A stretch of 64,000 nt of DNA, taken from Streptomyces sp. NBC_01016. GTDB lineage: Bacteria > Actinomycetota > Actinomycetes > Streptomycetales > Streptomycetaceae. The translations under genes and the position numbers were made by a program. The stretch is taken from the NCBI RefSeq assembly GCF_026341035.1, contig NZ_JAPEOQ010000002.1, positions 2,046,001-2,110,000 of the forward strand, given 5' to 3'. The notes beneath the pieces are model-generated. The model ran no database searches. It saw only the letters and a program-made list of their open reading frames with translations, and had not been told where the DNA came from. This document shows positions 44,335 to 52,658 of this stretch, in pieces (the first letter of the stretch is position 1; each line of letters begins with the position of its first letter).

Positions 44335-45890
44335 TGCGCTTCCTTTTGGCCTCTGAGGTGTGCGTAGTCAGGTTTCCCGGAGGGGGTGAGCGGTATTTCC
44401 GCCCACCGGTGAAATGCGTCCGGGACGTGCGCCGCCGTGAGTTCGGCGGCAATGTGGGAGCGCAGTTCGTCGTCAGAGAATCGGGCGCTCCCGCGCAATT
44501 CAACTGCTGCTTCAAGGCGTTCGATGAACTCCGCGCCGCGCGTTCCGTACACGACGGCGTTCGCCACGTCCGGGTGATTCAGCAGAACCTCCTGAACCGC
44601 CGCCGGATGGACCTTTATGCCGTGGACCTTGACGACGTCGCCGATCCGGCCCACCAGGTGCAGATACCCGTACTTGTCCCAGTGGCCGAGGTCTCCGGTA
44701 CGCAGCCAGTCGCCCGCCGCGGTGAGGGCGGCACGGTCTCCTTCGCCGAGATATCCGTCCATGAGTGTGGGCGAGCGGACGCAGATCTCTCCGGTCGCGC
44801 CTCGTTCGACCGGCTCCTGGGAGTCGGGGCGCCAGATCTCCATCTCCACCCAGGGGAACGGACGGCCGACACTCGGCAGCAACTCAGGCTCATAGTGGTC
44901 GAGCGGGATGAGCGTGCACATCCCGCCGGCCTCGGTGCTGCCGTACAGCTGGACGAGTGTGTCGCCAAAGACCTGTGAGGCCTTGGCCGTTCGAGAGGGC
45001 GCGGCGGCTGTGCCGCTGTAGAGGACCTGGCGAAGGAACGGGAAGGAAGCCCGGTCGATCCCCGGGCTGTCGATGAGCTGGTACAGGTGTGGCACCGCGA
45101 GGTACGTGTCCGTCACCCGGTGCTCGGCGAGTGCGTGCAGCACGTCGTGCACATCGAAGCCGTTGTGCAGAACGATCGAGCCACCTGCGGCCAGCGCCGC
45201 GTCGGCCATCGTCGCTGTGGCGTGGCTGATCGGCGTCACCAGCAGCAGCGTGGGCCGGTGCTCGGGCGGCAGCGATCCGAACGACAGGTTGACGAGGCGC
45301 CCCCGCACGCCGAACGACCGGCGTACGAGCTTGGGGCTTCCGGTGGTGCCACTGGTGAGGTCGACGACGGCCGGGTTCTCCGGGACGAAGGGCGCGGCCG
45401 TCGGCAGATCCGTGCCGCCGCTCGTCGTGGCCGCGTGGTCGAGGATGAGCAGGACGGTGCCTGCCCGGCCGTTGCACAACACCTGGCCACGCGGGGAGTT
45501 GGGCTCGTCGGCCAGTACCACGCGCGCGCCGGTCGTTTGCAGCAGCCGGGCCTGCTCGGCTGCGGGCAGCTCGTCCTCGTCGCTGCGCGCATTCATCGAC
45601 CGGATGTGGATGACGGCGGCGCCCAGCAGATGGGCGGCGTACCGTGCGGCAAGCATGGCGGGGGAGTTGGGTTCGGTGAGAACGGCCACCGTGTCGGTGG
45701 GGCCGACCCCGGCACCGGCGAGGGATACCGCGGCATCGGTGATGAGCCGGTGGAATTCCGCGGCGGTGAGATCGCCGTCCCAGGAGTACACGGCGGTCTT
45801 CGCCGGATCGGCTTCGAGGTGCCCCAGGATCCGCAGAACATAGTTCGGCGTCTGTTGGCTGCTTTCGCTCAGCACCTGTCCCACAGACAT
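44331..45890 (-). CDS. acyl/aryl-adenylate ligase (AsuA3-like candidate)
   Basis: 519-residue ANL-superfamily enzyme with DLTSGTTGSPKLV (A3), LYGSTEAGGMC (A5), DWLRTGDLGHWDKYGYLHLV (A7), GRIGDVVKVHGIKVHP (A8) and LTPSGKPDYAHL with the catalytic Lys (A10). No fused carrier domain is present. Its position upstream of, and coupled to, the GriI/GriH-like pair predicts activation of 3,4-AHBA, as AsuA3 does in asukamycin; substrate choice is inferred. I chose ATG 45890 because homology starts there; the frame is open to 46001 but that would run through a TGAC-N4 box. Confidence 0.85.
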   Translation of the reverse strand: MSVGQVLSESSQQTPNYVLRILGHLEADPAKTAVYSWDGDLTAAEFHRLITDAAVSLAGAGVGPTDTVAVLTEPNSPAMLAARYAAHLLGAAVIHIRSMNARSDEDELPAAEQARLLQTTGARVVLADEPNSPRGQVLCNGRAGTVLLILDHAATTSGGTDLPTAAPFVPENPAVVDLTSGTTGSPKLVRRSFGVRGRLVNLSFGSLPPEHRPTLLLVTPISHATATMADAALAAGGSIVLHNGFDVHDVLHALAEHRVTDTYLAVPHLYQLIDSPGIDRASFPFLRQVLYSGTAAAPSRTAKASQVFGDTLVQLYGSTEAGGMCTLIPLDHYEPELLPSVGRPFPWVEMEIWRPDSQEPVERGATGEICVRSPTLMDGYLGEGDRAALTAAGDWLRTGDLGHWDKYGYLHLVGRIGDVVKVHGIKVHPAAVQEVLLNHPDVANAVVYGTRGAEFIERLEAAVELRGSARFSDDELRSHIAAELTAAHVPDAFHRWAEIPLTPSGKPDYAHLRGQKEAQ

Positions 45891-45993
45891 CCCCGCCCCA
45901 TCCTTCTTGTTTCTTCCTGGATTCCCTCCAGTGGGGTGATCAGAGATAATGCTGGGAGCTTCGTGGGTGGTCCGCAAGCGTCGGACGGTCGAG

Positions 45994-46009
45994 GATGACA
46001 AACATCATC
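45994..46009. promoter_or_regulatory. TGAC-N4 box (imperfect) upstream of the ligase
   Basis: GATGAC-AAAC-ATCATC, one mismatch to the dyad TGAC-N4-GTCA found perfectly four times in the cluster. It lies 104 bp upstream of the ligase start in the divergent promoter region. Confidence 0.5.
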
Positions 46010-46061
46010 GCCCCCGAAACAAAGGTAATTCGCGGGGCGCGTGGAGAAGTCCCGGAAGTCT

Positions 46062-46077
46062 GATGACCAATGTCATC
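46062..46077. promoter_or_regulatory. TGAC-N4-GTCA box between ligase and SagB genes
   Basis: GATGAC-CAAT-GTCATC, perfect 6-bp arms containing the 12-bp core at 46064-46075. It lies 91 bp upstream of the SagB-like start and 68 bp from the imperfect copy serving the ligase side. Confidence 0.65.
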
Positions 46078-46167
46078 GAGTCTCTGATCTGCATCATCAA
46101 CTCCTTGCGGGCGGACCGCGGAAGGGCAGGACCATGGCGGATCGGTCACTGTGATGCGGAGGTTGGT

Positions 46168-47700
46168 ATGCGGCCTGGTACCCCATGGCCCGAAGTCGAG
46201 TGCGTCGAGTACTCCGTGGGCTTCCGGGACGACGTCCGGGTTGAATTCGATGCCGCGTCGGTCAGCCTCGCCACGCCGGCGAGCACCTTCGCCGTGCGTC
46301 TCCCCGCGGGGGGCACGCGTGACGCGCTCGCCGCGCTTGCCGGAGGGCTGGTCCCGCTGGGGGAGACCCTCGACGGGTTCGAGCCCGCCGAACGCGAGCG
46401 CTTCCAGCGCCTGTTGGCCCGTCTCGGCCGGCTGGTCGAGTTCGGTGTGGCCGTCGGCGGCCGCGAACTGATCCGGTTCCAGCAGACCGGGCAGGACACT
46501 GATCCGGCCACCACGGTGGTGGGGCCGGACGACGTCGTGCGGCTGTCCCGGTTCGCCCTGTGCCGCAGCAGGTCCGGAACGTTGGTGCTGGAGTCGCCGC
46601 TGGCGTCGGCGCGGGCGTTGCTGGTCCACCGGACGGCCCGGACCCTTGTCTCCTCGCTGGCCGCCGGCCGACGCGTTGGTGATCTTGCTGAGCAGGATGG
46701 CGGCGATCTCGCACTGCCAGAAGTGTGCGCGCTGTTGGGCGTGCTGGTCGGCGCCGGACTCGTCGAATGCCGTTCCGCAGGAGAGGAGTTTGAGACCGAG
46801 GAGAACTCGACCTTGCGGCAGTGGGACTTCCACGACCTGCTCTTCCACTCGCGCATCCGCAGCGGCCGCCACGACGCCCCGTTGGGCGGCACGTTCCCGC
46901 ACCGGGGGGAGATCGCTCCCCGGCCCGCGGTCAAAGCCGTGCCCGACGGCCCCTCCATCGAGCTGTACCGTCCAGCCCTGGAAGAGATCACGGGGCGAGA
47001 CCCCGGGCTGACGGCGGCGCTCGAAGGGCGCAGGTCGTTCCGCAGCTACGGAGAACAGCCGCTCACCGCCGAGCAGATCGGCGAGTTCCTCTACCGGGTC
47101 GGCAGGGTCAGGACGCGGTTCGTCCCCGCGCCCGACGATGAACCAGGTGGTGAGATCGTCTCGCGGCCCTACCCCACCGGAGGGTCGTCCTTCGAGCTGG
47201 AGCTGTACCTGACCGTTCAGCGCTGTGACGGCATCGACCCGGGCATCTACTACTACGACCCCGTCGCGCACCGGCTCGTGCTGGTGAACGACGCCCACCA
47301 GGACCGCCGGGCCATGCTGGAAGTGGCGTCCGTCTCGACGGCCAGAGAGGCCGACCCCGACCTCCTGATCACGATGACGTCCCGCTTCCAGCGCCTGTCC
47401 TGGAAGTACAGCGGCATGGCGTACGCGACGACCCTGCGGCACACCGGCGTGCTGTACCAGACCATGTATCTCGTGGCGACTGCCATGGGCCTGGCGCCCT
47501 GCGGGCTGGGCATCGGGAACTCGGACATGTCGGCGCGCGTCCTGGGCCTGGACTATCTCCAGGAATCGTCCGTGGGCGATTTCATCCTGGGTAGCCGGCC
47601 GCCGGGCGACCCCGGGATCTGGGACCGGGAGCAGGGCTGGGAGTGGGTCAACGACCCGGAGTGGGCTGCCTGGGCGGGTTCGAAGCTGAGGCGTGCCTGA
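46168..47700 (+). CDS. SagB-type FMN-dependent azoline dehydrogenase
   Basis: 510-residue protein: an N-terminal winged-helix-rich region (about 1-240) and a C-terminal nitroreductase domain. Key segments are GRRSFRSYGEQPLTAEQIGE near 285-305, SRPYPTGGSSFELELYLTVQ, GIYYYDP, and YSGMAYATTLRHTGVLYQT near 415-433, all typical of SagB/McbC-type oxidases that aromatise azolines to azoles with FMN. ATG 46168 has GGAGG 5 nt upstream. It is divergent from the ligase and 238 bp before the precursor, separated by a terminator. A second dehydrogenase lies at 56239. Confidence 0.88.
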   Translation: MRPGTPWPEVECVEYSVGFRDDVRVEFDAASVSLATPASTFAVRLPAGGTRDALAALAGGLVPLGETLDGFEPAERERFQRLLARLGRLVEFGVAVGGRELIRFQQTGQDTDPATTVVGPDDVVRLSRFALCRSRSGTLVLESPLASARALLVHRTARTLVSSLAAGRRVGDLAEQDGGDLALPEVCALLGVLVGAGLVECRSAGEEFETEENSTLRQWDFHDLLFHSRIRSGRHDAPLGGTFPHRGEIAPRPAVKAVPDGPSIELYRPALEEITGRDPGLTAALEGRRSFRSYGEQPLTAEQIGEFLYRVGRVRTRFVPAPDDEPGGEIVSRPYPTGGSSFELELYLTVQRCDGIDPGIYYYDPVAHRLVLVNDAHQDRRAMLEVASVSTAREADPDLLITMTSRFQRLSWKYSGMAYATTLRHTGVLYQTMYLVATAMGLAPCGLGIGNSDMSARVLGLDYLQESSVGDFILGSRPPGDPGIWDREQGWEWVNDPEWAAWAGSKLRRA

Positions 47701-47722
47701 CGGCTTGCCGCTTGCGTGAATG

Positions 47723-47755
47723 ATGCCTCCACCGAATCGGTGGAGGCATTTTTCT
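47723..47755 (+). terminator. intrinsic terminator after the SagB gene
   Basis: Perfect 12-bp stem ATGCCTCCACCG / CGGTGGAGGCAT with a 3-nt AAT loop followed by TTTTCT. A textbook rho-independent terminator, 22 bp after the stop codon. It isolates the precursor transcription unit. Confidence 0.92.
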
Positions 47756-47829
47756 GTCGAGTGCGCAAAATTGACACCGATGGAATCTGTCATTCCCTTT
47801 CGGTTGCGTGATATCGGTAATTGTGGATG

Positions 47830-47841
47830 TGACAAGTGTCA
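47830..47841 (+). promoter_or_regulatory. TGAC-N4-GTCA box in the precursor promoter
   Basis: TGACAAGTGTCA, perfect core, 98 bp upstream of the precursor ATG and about 13 bp upstream of a possible -10 (TAGGGT, 47855-47860). The position overlaps the expected -35, which fits an activator site. Confidence 0.65.
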
Positions 47842-47854
47842 ATTGAAGCGCTTT

Positions 47855-47860
47855 TAGGGT
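47855..47860 (+). promoter_or_regulatory. probable -10 element of the precursor gene
   Basis: TAGGGT within TTTTAGGGTGGCCT, nearly identical to the element upstream of the LuxR gene (TTTTAGAGTGGCCT). It leaves an untranslated leader of roughly 70 nt before the precursor start. Confidence 0.45.
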
Positions 47861-47938
47861 GGCCTTGGCGCTGGAAAATCGAAATAGTTTCCCTATGTGG
47901 TCAACCGGCCGCATCCGAAAGATACTGAGGAGTTCTCT

Positions 47939-48112
47939 ATGAACACCGTCGTCAACTCTGCCGACATCGAGCAGGTCTTCGACTCCTTCGACGTGACCGA
48001 GCTGGAGGTCCTCGAGGTGTCGCAGGGCGTCGCCCTTCCCGAGATGGGCGCCTCCGGCGGCACCAGCGGCACCTCGTCCTCCTCGTCGACCTGCTCCTCG
48101 TCGACCTGCTGA
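47939..48112 (+). CDS. thiopeptide-type RiPP precursor peptide
   Basis: 57-residue peptide with an acidic leader (residues 1 to about 38; FDSFDVTELEVLEVSQGVAL then PEMGA) and a Ser/Thr-rich core. Taking Ser39 as core position 1, the core is SGGTSGTSSSSSTCSSSTC: ten or more Ser, several Thr, three Gly and only two Cys (core 14 and 19). Acidic helical leaders containing ELEVLE are typical of thiopeptide precursors bound by an RRE partner. The ATG has GAGGAG 6 nt upstream. It is the only small peptide gene in the cluster and precedes all modification enzymes. The cleavage site and which residues cyclise are inferred. Confidence 0.9.
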   Translation: MNTVVNSADIEQVFDSFDVTELEVLEVSQGVALPEMGASGGTSGTSSSSSTCSSSTC

Positions 48113-48142
48113 CGAAGGTCGGCCGGCTGATCCAGTAGGACG

Positions 48143-48185
48143 GACGGCGGTGCCCGCTCCCGCGAAGGGGGCGGTCACCGCCGTC
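48143..48185. terminator. strong hairpin after the precursor gene
   Basis: GACGGCGGTG (48143-48152) pairs with CACCGCCGTC (48176-48185); the inside also pairs (CCGC with GCGG, CCC with GGG). It lies between the precursor stop and the convergent membrane-protein stop and can act in both directions. It may also set the high ratio of precursor transcript to enzyme transcript. Confidence 0.75.
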
Positions 48186-48209
48186 GTCGGGGCAACGATT
48201 GCCCGCGGT

Positions 48210-48710
48210 TCAGCCCTTGCGGGCGACGTGCAACGCGGTCGTCCACAGGACAAGGGCGGCGCCGAAACCCAGCAGGACGCGGCCGCGCTCGGCGTCACCA
48301 CCGCCGAGCGCCACCGCACCGACCAGCGCGAGTGCCATCAGCAGCCCGCCGGTCCACCAGTACTGCGGCTGGGCGAAGGTCCGCGCGAGCGGCAGGAAAT
48401 GTGCCCCGACGACGAGGCACACGGCCGCGGGAATGTACACCCACTGGCCGAAGTGGCCCAGGATGAACACGGCGGCGACGATCGCCACGGTCTGCCCGAT
48501 GTTGACCCTGCCGAACACCCGGAAGCTGTTGGCGGCCACCCGGCGGCTGCGTCGTGGTCCTGGCGACATCCCGAACCGGATCGTGAGCACCACCGCTGCG
48601 ACAGCCAGAACTACGGCCACGGCTGCTATGCCGACCAATGCCGACCCCGGCACCCGCGGTGCGATACCGGAGACTCCCAGGATTTCCCATATCGACGCGA
48701 AAACGGACAT
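48210..48710 (-). CDS. multi-pass membrane protein inside the RiPP cluster, unknown
   Basis: 166-residue protein with about five hydrophobic segments (GSALVGIAAVAVVLAVAAVV, IGQTVAIVAAVFILGHFG, YIPAAVCLVVGAHFL, WTGGLLMALALVGAVALGG, VLLGFGAALVLWTTAL). No family is recognised. It is the only cluster gene transcribed against the biosynthetic operon and shares a promoter region holding a TGAC-N4-GTCA box. Self-protection is a reasonable guess but not shown. ATG 48710 is chosen; a GTG at 48773 would add 21 residues and has no good ribosome-binding site. Confidence 0.65.
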   Translation of the reverse strand: MSVFASIWEILGVSGIAPRVPGSALVGIAAVAVVLAVAAVVLTIRFGMSPGPRRSRRVAANSFRVFGRVNIGQTVAIVAAVFILGHFGQWVYIPAAVCLVVGAHFLPLARTFAQPQYWWTGGLLMALALVGAVALGGGDAERGRVLLGFGAALVLWTTALHVARKG

Positions 48711-48830
48711 GATAACCGCGCCCTGCAAAGGTCGGTTCTCGCTCAATTTTCGCCTGTCGGGTTCGTTGATCACCTGGGCATTCTATCCACCGCTCGCTCG
48801 CGAAACGCGGCACAGGTGTCACGAAGTGCG

Positions 48831-48842
48831 TGACGGATGTCA
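48831..48842. promoter_or_regulatory. TGAC-N4-GTCA box upstream of the biosynthetic operon
   Basis: TGACGGATGTCA, perfect core, 47 bp upstream of the pyridine-synthase-like start and in the divergent promoter shared with the membrane protein. A looser related inverted repeat (GTCAC...GTGAC) lies just to its left at about 48818-48834. Confidence 0.65.
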
Positions 48843-48888
48843 GTAGTTGAGTGGCCGTCTCTTTCTGGCCGCATTCGATTCTTGAAAG

Positions 48889-50058
48889 ATGAGTGCCATG
48901 AGAGCCCATGCGCCAACAGACCGTAGCGACGCCCCCGTGACAGGCCGGCCCACCGGGGTCCGGCTGTTCACCCGGGCACCCGTGACACTGGCGTGGCTCT
49001 CCGCGTCGGTGGTGCCCGTCGCCCGTTCCGTACAGGAGAGCGGCGGCGCCGTCGTACGGCTGCGGCGAGGTTGGCTGCACGGCCCGCACGTGGATGTCAT
49101 CGGGCGCGGGGCGCTCGGGCAGGAGCTCCCCTGGTCGTCCGTGGCGCAGCGGATGGACGCCGGCCCGCTGCCCGCGGACCGGGCGCTGAACGAGGCGAAG
49201 TACCTGGAGCAGGCTCGGGAGTTCGGCCGGCTGGAAGCGGTCGCGCCGCCGTACCTCCCGATGCGCGAGCACGGTGACGTCGAATTCCTCGGCCCCGACG
49301 AAGGGGTCGTGCGCGATCCCCTGCTGCGGGACCTGCGCGAGGCGGAGATCGTGCACGGCGTGCTGTGCCCGCCGCTTATGAACACCATCGACGAGGTGGC
49401 GAAGGACCGCTCCCTGGCCACCCCGCGGCTTGCGGAGGCATTCCTCGCGCTCGGCGACTCCTACTTCCTGGGCCTCGCCCACGGTGCCTTCTCGTTCCGC
49501 TCGCATGCCGAGGCCTTCTTTGCCTGGGCAGCCCCCAGCAAGGACATGCGCCCCGTGTTCGCCGCACGGCTGGCCAAGGAGGCTCCCGTGCTGCGCGCGC
49601 TGGTGGAGCAGCGCCTCGCCGGGCGCGTCGGCCCCGCGGCCGCCGAGTGGCGTACCGCGTTCGCCTACTCCACGGGCACGCTGGACAGCGCGGTGATGGA
49701 CGGCCGGCTGACTCCGGCGATGCTGGACGCGGTCAACTCGGCCGTCGACAACACCGGCACGGGACCGCCCACCGCGCCGGAGGTCGTACCGCAGGGAACC
49801 CACCCCGATACCGCGTTCCACCGCGCCGCGGTGGAATCCGGGGTGATCGACGATCCGACGCCGTGGTTCGCCGCGTACCGCCTGCTGATCAACCTCTTCT
49901 ACCAGCAACTGCCGCTGCTCGCCGTCTCCCCGATCCAGCGCTATTACATGTGCTACGCGCTCGCCGAGACCATCGACGAGGTGCTCGGCGAGACCTGGCA
50001 GGAGCGCCTGGACAAGGGCCGGGTGCGGTGGGAACAGACCCAGGGGGCGGCCCGATGA
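48889..50058 (+). CDS. thiopeptide pyridine synthase-like protein (TbtD/LazC type)
   Basis: 389-residue protein resembling the thiopeptide [4+2] cycloaddition enzymes, a branch of the LanB C-terminal (PF14028-like) fold. Recognisable features are VVRLRRGWLHGPHVDVIGRG near the N-terminus, YLPMREHGDVEFLGP, and the C-terminal INLFYQQLPLLAVSPIQRYY followed by MCYALAETIDEVLG. Such enzymes join two dehydroalanines, form the central pyridine and expel the leader. The length fits; a separate elimination protein exists at 57786, which leaves this one for macrocyclisation. It overlaps the dehydratase start by 4 nt (ATGA). Confidence 0.8.
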   Translation: MSAMRAHAPTDRSDAPVTGRPTGVRLFTRAPVTLAWLSASVVPVARSVQESGGAVVRLRRGWLHGPHVDVIGRGALGQELPWSSVAQRMDAGPLPADRALNEAKYLEQAREFGRLEAVAPPYLPMREHGDVEFLGPDEGVVRDPLLRDLREAEIVHGVLCPPLMNTIDEVAKDRSLATPRLAEAFLALGDSYFLGLAHGAFSFRSHAEAFFAWAAPSKDMRPVFAARLAKEAPVLRALVEQRLAGRVGPAAAEWRTAFAYSTGTLDSAVMDGRLTPAMLDAVNSAVDNTGTGPPTAPEVVPQGTHPDTAFHRAAVESGVIDDPTPWFAAYRLLINLFYQQLPLLAVSPIQRYYMCYALAETIDEVLGETWQERLDKGRVRWEQTQGAAR

Positions 50059-52658
50059 CCACGCTGGAGACACCACCCCTCAGGGCACCGGAGCCGACGA
50101 ACAGCAGCCCGCAGAAGGAACCCCTGTGGCTTCTGCGCATCAACCCACTCAGCCGCGTCCGCCTCGCCGACCACGAACTCCGCGGCCTGTTGGCCCGGCT
50201 CGAACAGGCGGAGCGGGACGTACGGTTCGCTGCCGACCGGTGCTCCGAGGAGCTGTACGCCCTCATCGGGGAGACCACCGAAGACACCGTGCGCGGACAG
50301 CTCATCGCCGCGCGCCGGGCGATCCACAACGACCGCCCCCTCAGGAACACCCTGCCGGGCATCCCTTCCGTGGCCGAGTGGTGCCGCGCGACGGAGGATC
50401 GGCGGCAAGTCCGCGAGGAGGCGGCCCGCCAGTACGAGCCGGCGGCCGACCGGGAGCGTCAGCGGATCGCCGACGTGTTGGGCGACGAACACCTGCGCAG
50501 CTCGCTGGCCCTCGTCTCTCCCGAGGTGTACCAGGAGTCCGAGCGCTACCGCGCAGCCGTCGCCGGCCCCGGGCGGCTCTCCGCCCGCAGCCGCAAGTCG
50601 GAGCGCGGCCTGCTCCAGTACGTCACGCGGGCCATGGTGCGCACCAGCCCCCTGGCCCGCTTCACCGCAGTAGGTATCGCCGTACCGGGGCCCGGCGGTG
50701 TCGACCCTGGGTCGGTGGAGTTCGGGGCGGCGGAGGCCTTCCCCAGCCTGGACCGAGTCATGGTCAACTACGTGCTCGGCGGGCTGCCCGCAGCCACCGG
50801 GTCCGAACTCCTGGGCGCCTGGGTGTCGCTGGCGCCGACCTCGGCACTCGATGAGGGCCGGGAAACGCTGTACTTCCTGCGCCCCGCCGAGTCCGGCTTC
50901 CAACGCCTGTCAGCCCCGGTCAAGGGCATCGTCAGCGCCCTCGTGGACGCCACGGTCATGGGACCCCGACCCGTGCGCTCCGTGGTGGCACACCTCGTTG
51001 AACAGACCGGGTGCACGGCGCAGGCCGCGGCCAAGGCCGTGCTCCAGGGCGTTCACCAAGGCATCCTGTGCACGTACAACGAACCGGAGGACGGCGCCGC
51101 GGACCTGGAACGGCTGCTGTCCCGGCCCGGGGCGCCGGGAGCCGAGCTGCTCGACGACGTACGGTCGCGGCTGCCCCGTCTGAGCAGTGGACCCGTCGAG
51201 GAGCGACGGCGCGAACTCGACGCGATCGAGGCCGACTTCGCGCAGCTCGGCCAGCTGGCGCGCCGCCCGGCCCGGGTCACGATCGAGGAGGATTTCGTCC
51301 TTCCGCCCACGACCGTCGACTCCAGCCGTTGGCGCCGCCCGCTCGCCGACCTCGGGCCGACGGTGGAACTGCTGTCCGTCTTCGACTGGCTGCACGACGT
51401 GCGCATCCTGACGACGGCCGCCTTCGTGCAGCGTTTCGGCCCCGGGGCTAGCGTCCCCCTCGCCGAGCACGCCGCATCCATGGTCCAGGAGATCTCCCGG
51501 CGCGCGGCCTTGATGGCGCAGTCGTACGCGAGCGGTGACAACGGCGTGCTCGACGGCCTCGGCACCGCCGACGGCAGCCTCCAGCAGCTGTTCGCTCTGC
51601 GCCGCAGGATCATCGAGGAGACTCAGTCCCGCATCACGCAGGCGGTCGACTCGGGCGCGTCCGACGTCTGCCTGACCGCGCTGGAGGCGGCCGAACTCAC
51701 CGCAGGCCTGCCCGAGCGGATCCGCCGGGACCCCATGAGCTACGGGGTGCTGGTGCAGGCCGCGGGCGACCGGCTTGTCTTCAACGACGGCCTGCCCGGG
51801 CACGGAATGCTGTACTCCCGGTTCCTCGACGCCGACCGCAGCCTGTCCGGCGAGGCGATCCCGTACCTGGCCGACCGGCTGACCGAGCGGTACGCGTGGG
51901 ACGGTGCGCGGGTGGTGGAGGAGCGCGGGCTGCACCGTCTCAACGTGAACGCGCACCCGCACATCCTGCCGGAGGGCATGGAACCCGACGACTGGTTCGC
52001 GCTCCGTCTGGTGCACGACACCGCGTCGGACACGCTCCGCATCGAGGATGCGGAGGGCCGCAGGACCCGTGTCCTGCCCCTCGGCACGGGCCACCCCGGA
52101 CTGTTCCCGCCGCCGCTGTCACTGGCGACGTCGTTGACCACCGGGGGACGCCTCAACAACGACCTCCTCAACGGCTGGTTCGAGGCCCGGTCCCATGACC
52201 GGCAGCACACGCTGGTGTGCCCGCGGCTCTCCGTCGGCGACGTGCTGTTGTCCCGGCGCCGCTGGTACGGCGGCGCGGACCTGACCGCGGCCCTGGGAAC
52301 CGGACCCGCCGAACACGACCGGCTGCTGGCCCTGACTGCGTGGCGTGCTCGGCACGGCGTCCCCGAAGAGGTCGTGCTCAAGACGACGTTCGGAGTCGAC
52401 TCGCCCCGAACCCTCGACCCGGCCGACGTCCTGCCGCGCAGGCTCCAGCACAAGCCGCAGTACGTGGACCTCGCGAGCGCCCTGAGCACCAGGGTCCTGC
52501 CGAAGATGCTGGACCGACGTGCGACGACGGACGAGTCGGTCGACTACCTCGAGGAGGCGCTCCCCTCGGTCGTCGAAGGCACCCACGCGCACGAGTGGGT
52601 CGTGGAGATCGGACGCCGGCCGGGCGGCCCGTTCCACTACGAGGGAGAGAACCGATGA
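50055..52658 (+). CDS. split LanB dehydratase, tRNA-Glu glutamylation subunit (TbtB/LazB type)
   Basis: 867-residue protein matching the N-terminal part of class I lanthipeptide dehydratases. Signatures are PLWLLRINPLSRVRLADHEL, SLALVSPEVYQESERY, and the conserved LLQYVTRAMVRTSPLARFTA with the Arg/Thr-rich motif needed for glutamylation. It should transfer Glu from Glu-tRNA to Ser/Thr of the core; elimination to Dha/Dhb is done by a separate protein at 57786. Overlaps both neighbours by ATGA. Confidence 0.92.
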   Translation: MTTLETPPLRAPEPTNSSPQKEPLWLLRINPLSRVRLADHELRGLLARLEQAERDVRFAADRCSEELYALIGETTEDTVRGQLIAARRAIHNDRPLRNTLPGIPSVAEWCRATEDRRQVREEAARQYEPAADRERQRIADVLGDEHLRSSLALVSPEVYQESERYRAAVAGPGRLSARSRKSERGLLQYVTRAMVRTSPLARFTAVGIAVPGPGGVDPGSVEFGAAEAFPSLDRVMVNYVLGGLPAATGSELLGAWVSLAPTSALDEGRETLYFLRPAESGFQRLSAPVKGIVSALVDATVMGPRPVRSVVAHLVEQTGCTAQAAAKAVLQGVHQGILCTYNEPEDGAADLERLLSRPGAPGAELLDDVRSRLPRLSSGPVEERRRELDAIEADFAQLGQLARRPARVTIEEDFVLPPTTVDSSRWRRPLADLGPTVELLSVFDWLHDVRILTTAAFVQRFGPGASVPLAEHAASMVQEISRRAALMAQSYASGDNGVLDGLGTADGSLQQLFALRRRIIEETQSRITQAVDSGASDVCLTALEAAELTAGLPERIRRDPMSYGVLVQAAGDRLVFNDGLPGHGMLYSRFLDADRSLSGEAIPYLADRLTERYAWDGARVVEERGLHRLNVNAHPHILPEGMEPDDWFALRLVHDTASDTLRIEDAEGRRTRVLPLGTGHPGLFPPPLSLATSLTTGGRLNNDLLNGWFEARSHDRQHTLVCPRLSVGDVLLSRRRWYGGADLTAALGTGPAEHDRLLALTAWRARHGVPEEVVLKTTFGVDSPRTLDPADVLPRRLQHKPQYVDLASALSTRVLPKMLDRRATTDESVDYLEEALPSVVEGTHAHEWVVEIGRRPGGPFHYEGENR

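Noticed and set aside
45891..46001. Upstream extension of the adenylate ligase to 46001
   Set aside because: It would run across a TGAC-N4 box and adds residues without adenylate-ligase homology; ATG 45890 matches the family start.
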